From Bos javanicus (lineage: Eukaryota; Chordata; Mammalia; Artiodactyla; Bovidae): a stretch of 64,000 nt of DNA. Shown one piece after another: positions 23,301 to 34,772 of this stretch. The first letter of the stretch is position 1; each line of letters starts with the position of its first letter. Position numbers and translations under genes: made by a program. The stretch covers positions 78,638,178 through 78,702,177 of the forward strand of contig NC_083875.1 in the NCBI RefSeq assembly GCF_032452875.1, given 5' to 3'. A model generated the notes under the pieces. The model saw only the letters and a list, made by a program, of their open reading frames with translations, had not been told where the DNA came from and made no database searches.

Positions 23301-24716
23301 TCCAAAAGAAAAGATTTATGTGGGCACATTTTACAACTTTCCTCTGGATTATTTTTTCATGTGGGTGAGCACTTTACACTCAGTGTGAAGAGAAAAGATG
23401 CCAGCATAGAAGAAAGAGGGCATCTTGGTGTGAGTGAAGTTTGAATGAGAGGAAGTCTCAATACAGAATTAAGCTGGAAGTGCCCATGTGCCTTCTCGAA
23501 TTATGAGCTGCCAAAGTGGCATTTTCTTTATCCATCCACTGACTAGTGTTAGTTCATATATTAGCTCCTCCTGGTCCTTAACTTCTCTCTGGAGGAAACT
23601 GGCCAGACATACCAGGAGACCCTGACGCATGATTTTGTGGGATGGATACAACACACTAGCCTCAGTGTGGCCAAGATTGCTCTCCTCTTAGCTCCCCCAT
23701 ATTTACCTGACTCTCAGCCCAGTGCTCACTTTGCTAAACTGGAATCATACACTGAAAGGCTCATTGCAAACTGTTGAAGGCTCAGCTGTTTTGTAAAAGC
23801 TAATATTTGTTTTACATTCATGTTACTTATTTAAACACATGTCTAGAGGCCCAAGCATTGCACCCTTTTAAAATAAATTCGACCGGTAAACAAATTCACA
23901 GGAGTCAGCTGGCAGTATTAACGCTTTGAACTCCCCAGCTCAAGGTCTCATGGCATGGAACACTGGAAACTAAAACTCCTGTTTCATTAAATGAAACTAT
24001 TAATATATATTTGAAACATGTCAGTAAATTCGTTAGTATTTTTCAGTCGCAAATAGCACATATTTTCATTGTCTGGATGGTCCAAATCTTCAAATGATAT
24101 GTTGCTAGACTATTTGTTCTGGACAAAATCTGAGATATTATTTGTTTATCTGGTATTTTGTTTTTATTGTTCTCATTGTGAATTTTGTTTGGTTATTTGG
24201 AAGTCATTTAGAAGCAAGCACATGGAGTTAATCAATAGGTATTATCTTTTCGATTAGGATGTATTAAAGTCAGTTAATATTCAAAATTTTGTGTGTCATG
24301 TTAATATTTCAGAATATTCATGATGCTCTTTATTTTTGAAGTATCTTTTCGTCTAGTGAGTTTTGCTTTAAATTTAATTTAGTTTAATCCTCCTATTAAT
24401 TGTTCAGAAAGTCAAATATCTCTAGGAGGTATATAACTTGGCTCAGAATATGGAAAAGAAACTTTTGGGTAAAAAAGAGATTTAAAATAGACATTATGAA
24501 AATTATAAACCCCCCACCCCAACCCCACTTTCAAGCAAGAATTATAGCAGAGGCAGGAAAAACTAAGATATCTCAAGGTGAAAGAAAAAGATTACTGGAT
24601 CTAAGTAAGGCAGGAACCATGATCAAATAAAATTATGTTTTGAAAAAAAATTCTAAATACTTTATTCCGGAAATGTACACTTGTAATTCACATTTAATGT
24701 TTTTGATTCCTTTCAG
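20309..24716 (+). other. NTRK2: NTRK2 intron (4.4 kb)
   Basis: Phase 2 intron from GTAAGT to CCTTTCAG. The only clear insertion is the 57-bp Bov-A fragment at 21913-21969. The rest (20309-21900 and 21982-24716) is unique-looking, AT-rich DNA with short poly-T runs (22087 and 23161). I see no gene, and the small open frames there have no recognisable protein features. Confidence 0.88.
21901..21981 (+). mobile_element. 57-bp Bov-A fragment with perfect target duplication
   Basis: Only 57 bases (21913-21969) matching the Bov-A block GAGAAGGAAATGGCAACCC through GGAAAATCCCATGGAC. They are flanked by identical ATGGTTAATTAT at 21901-21912 and 21970-21981. It lacks the normal SINE 3' tail. Confidence 0.88.
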
Positions 24717-24785
24717 CAATTTTACCCGAAATAAACTGACGATTTTGTCTAGGAAACATTTTCGTCACCTTGACTTGTCTGAGCT
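24717..24785 (+). CDS. NTRK2: NTRK2 coding exon: leucine-rich repeat 3
   Basis: A 69-base exon between acceptor CCTTTCAG and donor GAGCT|GTAAGT, phase 2 at both ends. It encodes (I)NFTRNKLTILSRK, then HFRHLDLSE(L), the third leucine-rich repeat of TrkB (about human residues 120-143). It carries the NFT glycosylation sequon equivalent to human N121. Human has Ser129 where this has Ile in LTIL, from memory. It sits alone between introns of 4.4 and 3.2 kb. Confidence 0.96.
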
Positions 24786-25420
24786 GTAAGTAATAATTTT
24801 GTATGGCATTTGCGGAAAATAATTTCAAAGGGAAGTGTAATTAAGTATTTTTAAAAATAAGCGATGCTGCAAATCTATTTTTATATCAAAATTTGAAAAT
24901 GAGTTGAAAAACGATTTCTTAATTGTGGGCTACTTTTTTTATTCCTTCACTAGAGTATGATTCAGCAGTAAAAAAAATAGAAATCTCAATAGTAATGTAT
25001 CATTTATGATGAGTTTAAATGTTTTTACATAAAGGACTTGTTTTCTAAAGGAGAGGAAAAGATAAGGGTTTTGTGTGAAAAGTATGGCTACACATCTCAT
25101 AGCATTGGTTTGGTTTTTGTTCTGTCCAGGGCCTAATGGAGAGCAAATGCATTCAAGGAGGAAATATTAATACCAGTGGGCAAAGCCAGCACGCACTGTT
25201 GGTTTATGCTCCAAATGACGGTGCCCACTGGCCCTTAATGAACACTGGAGTAGAGACAACCCTCTCCCTACCCACCTATCTTTGTGAGATTTCCTACAGG
25301 GTCGGTCACTGCATTCAGGATTTATCCTCATGCCTAAATCCCTTTCGTTGTAAAACAATAGGAAAAACAAAGAAATTTATTGATCTTTGATAGCCAGCAT
25401 TTCCAAGTGTGCTGAATTCT

Positions 25421-25563
25421 TATTCATTTATTTATTTGGCTTTGCCAGTTCTTTCAGTTGGGATCTTTTAGTTCTGGCATGTGGGATGTAGTTGCCTGAT
25501 GAGGGATTGAACCCGGGCATTGGGAGCTCAGAGTCTTAGCCACTGGACCACCAGAGAAGTCCT
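25421..25563 (-). mobile_element. CHR-type SINE, truncated
   Basis: Begins TATTCATTTATTTATTTGGC and ends CTGGACCACCAGAGAAGTC, the reverse complement of a CHR SINE of about half length. Weak flanking similarity (GAATTCTT and TAATTCTT). Confidence 0.78.
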
Positions 25564-25950
25564 CTTAATTCTTGGGCTGTCACTGTGAAGCAAATATAAA
25601 CTGTTGACATTCCTACGCAGAGAACCCTAAAGCCCAGGATGTGTGTGTCAGAAATGAGCAAAGGTGGACCAGGTCTTTGAGTACTAGGCAATACCTTTTT
25701 CTTAACCTATATGTGGCCTGGGATGTAGGGTCCACCTCTAATTCACAAAGAAATTGTGCAGATTAGAAGATGCCACTAGTAGAGCAATGCCAAGTTAATG
25801 AGTTAGGTAATAAAGAGAGTTACGTGGTGGCAACTCTTTTGGAATAAACATAATCCAGAAGGTGGCAACACTGGTTTTCTAACCCACCAAGAGTTTAGTT
25901 GAGGATTAACTGAGGCTTCTGTTGGCCTATTTTAGCAATGAAGCCTATGC

Positions 25951-26145
25951 ATGCGTGCTCAGTCGTGTCCAGCTCTTTACGACCCCATGGACTGTAGCTC
26001 ACCAGGCTCCTCTGTCTCTGGAATTCTCCAAGCAAGAATACTTTAGTGGGTTGCCGTTTCCTTTTCCAGGGGATCTTCCCAACCGAAGGATTTATCTTGG
26101 GACTCCTGCATTGCAGGTGGATTCTTTATGTCTGAGCCATTTGAG
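25951..26145 (-). mobile_element. Bov-tA SINE
   Basis: Minus-strand Bov-A body (GTGCTCAGTCGTGTCCAGC) with tRNA-like end (CTGCATTGCAGGTGGATTC, then TGAGCCATTTGAG). No clean target duplication was seen. Confidence 0.87.
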
Positions 26146-27207
26146 TTAGGTTCTAACTTAGGGCTGGGCATACAAAGCTTAAGGAAGACATGTGAAGTAG
26201 AGTAAGCTACTTAATATAAAAATTTTGAGCATCACTGCACAGACTTTTTGTGATGGGTTAAAAATTGGATTCTGGTTTCATTTTCACATGTCTCAATATT
26301 CTCCCTGTAGCATATTTGATCAAGTCACTCAACAAATGTTAACTGTGTGCCTGTTACAAATCAAACTAACATGACATTAGGCCATGGGGATGTAAGGAGA
26401 AAGGTTTGTGCATTCCAGGACTCTGCTATCCAGTGGAAGAGGTAGAAGCCTAAACAGATTAAGTCTAACCTGCTCTAACCATCACTGCAAAAGAAGTCTG
26501 CTCATTGTGTGAGAGGAAGAAGCCAGCTGTCTGCCTGTGCTGTGTGGTCGGATGAACACTGGTGTATTTATAATTGAAGATCCCTTTGCTTCTTTATTCC
26601 TTCTTAGTTTTTCATGGATTCAAAACACCAGGAAACAACTTAGTTGGAGTTTAAACATTGTGGATTCAAAGGCATATTCCATACCCAGTAGTGTCAATTC
26701 TTATTTTGGTGTTGGAGGGATATTTGGAGGCTGTCAAGCCAACACAAATTAAATTAATATGCCTTGACCACATTTTCCCCAAAGAAACTCCTGGAAAAGT
26801 CTCCAGGGATTCCCTGAGATTCTTAGAATCCAACCAGAAAACCACAGGAGTAAATGATGTTGCAAAGCCCAGGTCCTGTCCTCAAGGAAATCTCAAGTAT
26901 TGTGGTTAATGCCAGGCAGAGTCTACATAATGATTTTAAATGGCCTCATTTAAAGGCTCATTTCCATAAATGGAAGTCATCTTAAATAGGCCACTGAGTA
27001 TTATAAAAAAGCATTTAAAGATTTTTTTCTTGTGGTTTTTATTTTCCTCTTGACTACTTCCTCCTTTACCAATCACAGGCCACAGGAGTCCGAGGCAGCA
27101 TGTCTGAATGGTGGCTTTCTCTGTGGACACCCTCTGACAGGGGCTAAGTAGCTCAGCCTGTAGCTCAGTTGCCCTTGCTCTCAGAAAACCTGAGGTTGGG
27201 ATGGGTG

Positions 27208-27320
27208 CACGTGCGTGTGTATGTGTCTGTGTGTTTTTCTGTGTGTGTGTGTATGTGTGTGAGAGAGAGAAAGATAGAAAGAGAAAGACAGAGAGAGAGA
27301 GAGAGAGAAAGATGTCCGAG
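27208..27320. repeat. (TG)n(GA)n composite microsatellite
   Basis: About 55 bases of TG-rich repeat pass into about 55 bases made almost only of G and A on the plus strand. Frames through it on both strands (Cys/Val and Arg/Glu runs) are repeat translations. It is 640 bp upstream of the LRRCT exon. Confidence 0.95.
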
Positions 27321-27963
27321 AGCTTCCTTCCAGGTTCCATCAGTCACATTCACTCCAATCTGACTTTCTTGCACCAGTCAAACTGGACTGTGATCATGTC
27401 ATTTGGAAAGCCGGGAGTATACCCTCCTGGCACTCACACTTTTGTCTTGTATTCATAATCTCATTTTTAGATCAGATAAAATTGCTCTGTCCTCCACTGA
27501 AGTTTGAACTTATTAAGTGGTAACACTTGAATCTCTAACCTGGTTAAAAGTCAGTATGTTGATGTTCCTGAAAACTTAACGTTGGCTTCTTCCCTTAAGA
27601 TCTTCAAAACAGTGTAATAACTCTGATAAATTTGTCATGGCATCTTATTTTTCTCCATCTTATGAGCCATTGTTTTCTGTACTACATTATGGTTATTTCT
27701 ATTCCTATCTTGTTTCCTTATGGGTCTGAAAGGTCTTATATCACTTTGCATCCTTTAGCCTCTATGGAGGTGTTTACACATAGCAGAAGATCAGTGTTCA
27801 ATTAATGAGTGAATAATAAGTAGTTATACTATAAAGATGGGTGTGTCTTCCACAGATTGCCAGATGGAAGGAATTCATAATGTTATTAGTGCTTTGTTAG
27901 ACACTTTTATAGCTAAAACTGAGAAAGAGAAGGCTGATTGAATTTCATTTTTGTTCCATGTAG

Positions 27964-28118
27964 AATCCTGGTGGGCAACCCATTTACATGCTCCTGTGAC
28001 ATTATGTGGATCAAGACTCTTCAAGAGACTAAACCTAGTCCAGAAACTCAGGATTTGTACTGTCTGGATGAAAACAGCAAGAATATTTCACTGGCAAACC
28101 TGCAGATACCCCATTGTG
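27964..28118 (+). CDS. NTRK2: NTRK2 coding exon: LRR C-terminal cap
   Basis: A 155-base exon between acceptor TTCCATGTAG and donor TGTG|GTAATA, entering in phase 2 and leaving in phase 1. It encodes the cysteine-rich LRRCT cap: ILVGNPFTCSCDIMW, IKTLQETKPSPETQ, DLYCLDENSKN, ISLANLQIPHC and a split Gly (about human residues 143-195). The four cysteines expected for two disulphides are present (human C152, C154, C176, C194). From memory, seven residues differ from human. The change NESSKNIP to DENSKNIS removes the human N178 sequon and creates a new NIS sequon five residues on. The donor GTAATA is weaker than the GTGAGT/GTAAGT donors of the other exons. Confidence 0.96.
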
Positions 28119-28378
28119 GTAATATACCTTTAAATCAATGAGTTCTATTTGCTATTAATTATCTAATTGCCATTGTGTGATAGAGAGACCATTACCCAGA
28201 TTTTGTATATATGCTGTGGATGTCTCTACTGGGTTGGGCCATGTTTGTGTACAGTAGCTGAGAGCAGCTTTGCTGAGCATTCTTTGCAAGTAGAATATTA
28301 ATGATCAGTGGATGATTTTAAGCATGCAGAAAAAGTGTACACTGTTTATTCCTTTGTTTCTTTGTTCATTTTTCTGTG

Positions 28379-28400
28379 CATCCATCCATCCATCCATCCA
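28379..28400. repeat. (CATC)n short tandem repeat
   Basis: About five CATC units. Confidence 0.92.
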
Positions 28401-28462
28401 AAAAGTATCTGCTGAGAGTGTGGTACTTCACTAGCCATATATATTTGGTTGGCACCCAGGCT

Positions 28463-28701
28463 ATGTAGAGCAGGGGTCCCCAACCCTTGGGACTGTGGAC
28501 TGCACAATTAGAAACCAGACTGCACAGCAGGAGGTGGGCAGTGGGTGAGTGGTCAGTGCTCCATCTGCTGCTCCCCATTGCTCCCCATCACTCTGGCATT
28601 ACTGCCAGAACCCCCCTCCCCACAACCTCACTCTGTGGAAAAATTGTCTTCCATGAGAGTGATCCCCGGTACCAAAAGTGTTGGGTACTACTGATGTAGA
28701 G
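28463..28701 (+). mobile_element. hAT-type DNA transposon (non-autonomous)
   Basis: A 223-bp element at 28471-28693 starting CAGGGGTCCCCAACCC and ending TTGGGTACTACTG, whose reverse complement is a diverged form of the start. It is flanked by the identical 8-bp duplication ATGTAGAG at 28463-28470 and 28694-28701, the hallmark length of the hAT superfamily. Internal blocks such as CAGCAGGAGGTGGGCAG and GAAAAATTGTCTTCCATGA recall Charlie/MER-group elements. The subfamily is not certain. Confidence 0.85.
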
Positions 28702-30189
28702 GAAGGATCTTAGGGGATAATGTGTCCTGGCAGCATGAGAACATACAATTCAATATAGAACATTCCTTAAACTTGTCTTGGTCCCAGATGTCAGTGTCTC
28801 TTGGTGGGGTGCCACAAATGTGCCCTTAAACATGCTTTCTCCCATGTCTGGATTTATAGTCTCCTTTAGTCTTGTCCCCCATTTCTCTCCCCAGCATTTG
28901 TACTTCCAGAATTTAGAAGGGCACCATATCATAAAATAGCTCTGTGAGTGCCAGTGTGTTTACAAGAAAGGAAAATCCAAGGGTTCTGGTTAGGATTTTA
29001 CTGCCGAGGGCTCTAAGGACATATCTCTGCAGTACCCACATATGCATATTATTCCTCTGTTGAAATTTTAATCAGTCAACCAGTTAATCAGTTCACAATT
29101 AAATGTGATCTTCTGGCCCAGTGGCTGGTGACACAGCAGACTGTCATGTAGCACCTGGTTCTTGTCTAAGGGGAATCTGTGTATTAACCATAAACTTTCA
29201 AGTCTTCATTTTCAGAGGAGTCTATTGTTTGGAGTCAATTTTTATTTAAGGAAAATATAGCTGCTGCTCATTTTTAATGAGAACGTAATAAAGGAATGAT
29301 AAGCATTTGTTTCTTCCCCCGAGGAGTCTTAGAAGACAGCAGTTACCCTTTCCCCAGATTTGTGTTGTAACAAGGGCCCTTTGATTTCACAATGGGGAAT
29401 AAAGCTTTGTCCCTTGTTAACTTCTCTCAGCTTTCTTTATTAGCCAGTACTTTAAAAAAAAGCTTTTAATATCTATCTTTTCCTGATAACTGTTCTCTAT
29501 TCTGGTATAAATTTGTACCACTGAGAGAAATCGCCTAGAGGGGCAAGAAATTGAATGTTGAGTCACCTGGCCACTTGGCTGGCTCCCAAGTCCCCACGGC
29601 TATTGTGGCCACACTTTCAGCAACCACCGAGAGGGGAAAGAGAAAGCATCTGACTCCTGCTCTGATTTCACAAAAGGCTCTTAATAGATGTCTGCTTTGC
29701 CCTTGCCTGAAACCAATTCTTTTTTTTTTTTTTTTTAACTTTTGACCATATTGTCTTGAGAACATTCCTATAATACACCCACCTAATGTGTTGTTGATAG
29801 ACCATTGTGATTGGGGTAGGGGAGGGATAGGAGTGAACTGGTTCTAATGTTTCCTGACCAATTTGTCAATTTTTAATATTTTTGAATTTGTTTCCTACAA
29901 ATTAGTCAATGAACTCTGTGTACAAGAGTGAGGCCTTGAATCCACTGCTAGAGGGCATGTGTTTGGTTGATTGATTAGGACTGAATGATTACTTTTATGG
30001 TCATATTCAAAATTAATTTCAGTGTCAACAATGCTTTTCATAAAGCAACATTAGAAAAGAGGAACTGACAGACTTTTTTGTATGTGTTCTTAAGCTGTTA
30101 TGCTCTTTCTCTGCTGATTTTTACTTTCTTTCCAAAGGTTTTTTTCTTATAATTGCACAAATACTATTAATACAAATTTTTGCAAAAAT

Positions 30190-31665
30190 AATTTCCTACA
30201 TTTGCATATTAAACTTGTCTTATGCTTGTTTGTGATCATTCAGATCAGTAATCATAGATCTATCATATCTTTTAAATCCTCGTCCTCTGTTCATGGTAGA
30301 ATATATCTTGATTATGTTAAATTTTCCATATTGATGGGCATTTCCCATTTTATTACAAAACTATTTCAACAAGTGTCCTCATACATAATCTTTCTACATA
30401 CATACAGATGCAAAGGCTTTTTAGAGTACATAGTAGGAAACAGAATTTTTGGTTAATATGGTTTGTACATTGAAAAGTGATTACCAATTTATAGCCACCC
30501 TAGCAAAGTGTACCTTATAGCAAGCTTCTTATTTTTTGTATCTCTAAAAAAATGGTATGTCATTACTTTTTAGTTTTCATTTTCCTGATTGCTATTGAGT
30601 ATCTTCTGTTTTTTGGACATTGCAATTATTCTTCATTGAATTGCCTACTTATATCTTGCCTATTTTTCTATAAGATTATTCCTTTTCCTTCCACTGATAC
30701 TGGTCATTGTTTTATTTTTCTTAATTGTTTGAAAGTTATAAATTGTTCCTCTATAAATTATATAAGGCCAAAATATTTATCACACATACTTAAACATATT
30801 TTCTGTAAATATCCAGAAAGAATACCCAACAAGATGAGAAAAGATGCTTTTACTTCCCTGTACTTTCACCTCCCTTCTCTCAGATTGTTATTATGTGAGA
30901 TTTTATTTTTAGATTGTTACTTGATGTTTTTGAGGATTTACTATTTCTTTGTATGTCCTGGAATTTTGTTCCACTACTTCCTCTTGGAGTGGTTTTTCTT
31001 TTTGCTGGAGTGTATCTTCTAATATTTCTTTCAGATAAATTAAAAAAAAAAATCTTCATGTTCTTGCCCAATGGAAAATCAGCCTGTATTTTTTCTTCTC
31101 ATTGGAATTGACTGAGTGTAAAATTCTAGACTCAAGATAACTTCCTCAGATTTTTGCAGATATCACCACATTTTCCCTGTGTTCAGTATTGCTGATGAGA
31201 AGCCCAAGGCCAGCCTGATGCTTCTTTCTTGATAGGTAGCCCATGCTTTTCTTTTTTCTCTAGAATCTTCTAGGATTTTCTCCTTATCCATGTTATTCTT
31301 AAATGTGACTACAGTGTAACTAGGCATGTGTGTGTGTATTTAAAATTTTATTTTGTTTGACATTCAGTGTACTTTTTCAGTGTGAGTATTCACATCTTCA
31401 GTCCTGGAAGAATTTTCTAATTTATTTAGATGGTTATTTACACTTCTGGCTTCTCTCTCCATACCTCTCACTCTTTCTATAATACTTTCCATCTGCTGGT
31501 TCTTTTGTGCTGCATAATGGGGGCCTGTTTACTCACTACTTTGCCCTTCAGCTATTTCTCCAGCTACTGAATTTTTCCTTCTGCCAATCAATTTTTAATT
31601 TCTGAAATCTCTAGTGATGCTTTTTTTTTTTTTTTTTAATGATTGAAACACCCTTTTCCATATAG
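30190..31665 (-). mobile_element. Ancient L1-like sequence
   Basis: Diverged, AT-rich sequence with blocks such as TCTAGGATTTTCTCCTTATCC (about 31267) and CCAGCTACTGAATTTTTCC (about 31559) that recall the reverse complement of old L1M elements. The 156-codon frame at 30552-31022 reads as Phe/Leu/Ile-rich translation of this material and shows no protein motif. Family and limits are uncertain. Confidence 0.4.
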
Positions 31666-32654
31666 TGTTTCATCTTATCTCTAGGGTATCCTCAGTACCT
31701 AGCATGACTGATTTTCTCTTGTAAACTTCCCGTAGTCATTGCTTCTACCTGGGGGCAGCTGCAGCAATTGTTGGATGCTGTGCCTGAGGTGGGAGGGCTA
31801 GGGTGGGATGAGGAAAGCTTATTCCTCTTGTCACTTCTTCTTGTTTTCTTAACCAATAACCCCGTGGCTTGGTGGAGGGGAGGCCCCACTGTGCCCTGCA
31901 GTCCACCTGCAGTCTCAGGTCAGCACAGCAGTCTCCCTGTTTTGTTGCAGTACATACTCGTGTCTGTTTCCAACTGTGCTGTTTTTCTTTAATTTCATTT
32001 CCCTACTTTCTTTTGTTCAGCAGTTTCTCATAGTTCTTATACAGCAATACAATGGCTTCTTATTTTCCAATATGATTGTTTATTAAAAAAAATTGATGTA
32101 ATTTCTAGAGATTTGAGATGAGAGGGAGAAACTGACATCTGGGGCTTAGTCACGTATTAATTTTCCTCACAACAGTTTCCCAACTTTGGTTCTTTAGGAG
32201 AAGTTAGATTGAGCATCAGATTATTCTAGATTGTTGGATTTAAATTCTGTCTCTGAAATTCCATGTTGGATAATATCCTCAAGTCTTCAAGTCTTATTTA
32301 AAACATGGATTAATGATCAGTTGGGTTTTCTTTTAGGTCTCACCCTCAGCAAACATTTAAAACATATCTATATATCTACTGTGTTTAAGTCACAGATTAA
32401 ACACAATGGATGGAGTTTATCTTATTGCCACTTTTTTTTTTTTAATGAAACTTGTTAGCTAACTCTGAGTAACTCACAGGAGTATGGACTTATGTATTTC
32501 ATCATTGTAAACCCAAAAATTTGCTAGTAACTATGGCCATTGCATTTGGTTTGCAACTGGTAATACTTTAATTTCAATAAAAAAGAGCTATTGGGATTTA
32601 ATTTCTTTGTAAGGTGGGCTTTCTTTAAAAACTTCCCCTTTTAGTATTGCGTTA

Positions 32655-33390
32655 TGTAAGCATTGAGGAGAGTAAAAAGTTGGCTTAAAGCTCAATATTC
32701 AGAAAACTAAGATCATGGCAGCCTGTCCCATCACTTCCTGGCAAATAGATGGGGAAACAGGGGAAACAGTGGCTGACTTTATTTTGGGGGAGCTCCAAAA
32801 TCATTGCAGATGGTGACTGCAGCCATGAAATTAAAAGACGCTTGCTCCTTGGAAGGAAAGTTATGACCAACCTAGACAGCATATTTAAAAACAGAGACAT
32901 TGCTTTGTCAACAAAGGTCCGTCTAGTCAAGGCTATGGTTTTTCCAGTGGTCTTGTATGGATGTGAGAGTTGGACTATAAAGGAAGCTGAGCACAGAAGA
33001 ATTGATGCTTTTGAACTGTGGTGTTGGAGAAGACTCTTGAGAGACCTTTGGACTGCAAAGAGATCCAACTAGTCCATCCTAAAGGAGATCAGTCCTGGGT
33101 GTTCACTGGAAAGACTGATGTTGAAGCTGAAACTCCGATACTTTGGCCACCTGATGCGAAGAGCTGACACATTGGAAAAGACCCTGATGCTAGTAAAGAT
33201 TGAGGGCAGGAGGCGAAGGGGATGACAGAGGATGAGATGGTTAGATGGCATCACCGGCTCAATGGACATGAATTTGGGCAAGCTCAGGGAGTTGGTGATG
33301 GACAGGGAGGCCTGGCGTGCTGTGGTTCATGGGGTTGCAAAGAGTCGGACATGACTGAGCGACTGGACTGAACTGAACTTTGTAAGCATT
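32655..33390 (+). mobile_element. BovB LINE 3' fragment, plus strand
   Basis: BovB 3' end at 32665-33380. The frame at 32749-33072 contains IIADGDCSHEIKRRLLLGRK, then YGCESWTIKEAEHRRIDAFE and CWRRLLRDLWTAKRSN, with frameshifts before and after. It ends in GACTGAACTGAAC. TGTAAGCATT at 32655-32664 and 33381-33390 is the target duplication. The RT catalytic box is not included. Confidence 0.92.
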
Positions 33391-33400
33391 ATATGATGAA

Positions 33401-33755
33401 CAAATTCTCTACATTTTAAAAATATTTATTAATTTATTTTTGGTTGTGCTGGGTCCTTGTTGCTGCATGAGGGCTTTTTCTGTAGTTGTTGCCAGCGAGG
33501 GCTACTCCGCGTTGCAGTTCATGGGCTTCTCATGGTGGTAGCTTTTCTTGTTGCAAAGCACAAGCTTTAGGTGCACGGACTTCGTTAGTTGTGGTTCATG
33601 GGCCCTAGAACTCTGGCTTAGCAGTGAATGGGCTTAGTTGCCCTGCAGAATGCGGGATCTTAGTTCCCGGACCAGGTATTGGACCTGTGTCCCTGCCTTG
33701 GCAGGCACACTCTCAACCACTGGACCACCAGGTAAGTCCCCAAATTCGCTCCACT
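33401..33755 (-). mobile_element. CHR-type SINE, full length
   Basis: Minus-strand CHR SINE with the tail (ATTTATTTTTGGTTGTGC) at the left and the tRNA-like head (CTGGACCACCAGGTAAGTCC) at the right. The flanks CAAATTCTCTACATT and CAAATTCGCTCCACT form an imperfect duplication. It lies 20 bp from the BovB duplication, so the two inserted side by side. Confidence 0.88.
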
Positions 33756-34772
33756 TAATAAGCAAAAACACATCCTCCATGGTGCCTGATGTATCCCTTG
33801 AACATAACAGTCACTTGATTAATGTTTTCTGAATTGATCAATTAATAAATGCATGAACTGCATTATATTAATGATCAGATTGGACTAGATATTTTATATA
33901 ATGTCCCAGATATGTCAGTTAAGTAGAGATGAGTTAAACATTTATATTTTTCCAGCCAAATTATTTCATATTTTAGCACTTTGCAGTTCCCATTGAAATG
34001 TTTGTCATTTTTGCATTTTGAAAGAATATCCTTTCTTCTTTCTCCTCTGCCCTTAGTGATTGAATGAGCTCAGTAGGCAAGGCTGGGAAGTTGAACTGCA
34101 CAGTTCCCATTCCCATTCACAGCACAGTTGAAATGTCTCACAATATTTTTCTAACAGCCCCTCCTGCCGTGAATTACTGTAAATTTATTCATGCTGTGAA
34201 ACATGTTGTGGTCTGTTTCTCCACCAAGTCCCTTTTAACCTTAGGAAAACTATTAATTACAAGGCAACAAAACATATTCATGTAAAATTTCCACATTAAT
34301 CAGAAAAAAGGGGGTATTATGAGCAGTAGTTCTGAAGACAGAAACTGAATCACACAAGTGCTAGTGAAGAATGGTTCTTTTTCCAGACTGTGCTGATTTA
34401 TTACTCCACATAGAAGTGTTCCTACTACTTCTTTTAGTGTTTTTCAATGACATTATTTATAACAGTATATATTCTAAATTCTTGTACTTAGTTCCTATGC
34501 ATTTGGTTGATCTTTAGTGATTAGTTTTGCCGTACAGGTCTTTTCCCCTGGCTGGATGGAATTCTTACAAAACAGTGTACTTTGTACTTTAATTTTTTTG
34601 TACTGTAATTATGATTTAAATTTCTGGAAGAGAGTGTCTTTAGGAGGTGTTACTAGTGGATGAAATGCTTGGTTCTGAGCAGGCAACAAATGTATTTAAA
34701 AGGCAGTGTTCTTTTGGGTCAAATCCCTCAATCTGTTTTACTGGTAGCTAGTTACCATAGAACATTCTGGCC

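Larger units (their letters stand above)
24786..27963 (+). other. NTRK2: NTRK2 intron (3.2 kb)
   Basis: Phase 2 intron from GTAAGT to TTCCATGTAG. It contains a CHR-type SINE, a Bov-tA SINE and a TG/GA microsatellite, listed separately. 24786-25420, 26146-27207 and 27321-27963 show no recognisable gene or repeat. Confidence 0.88.

Noticed and set aside
26936..27458. Several 60-134 codon frames on both strands with Ser/Leu, Arg/Glu or Cys/Val runs
   Set aside because: They are translations of the TG/GA microsatellite.
30552..31022. 156-codon open frame on the plus strand
   Set aside because: It is an AT-rich, Phe/Leu/Ile-dominated translation of old repeat-like intron sequence. No motif, no splice context, and overlapping frames of similar quality.
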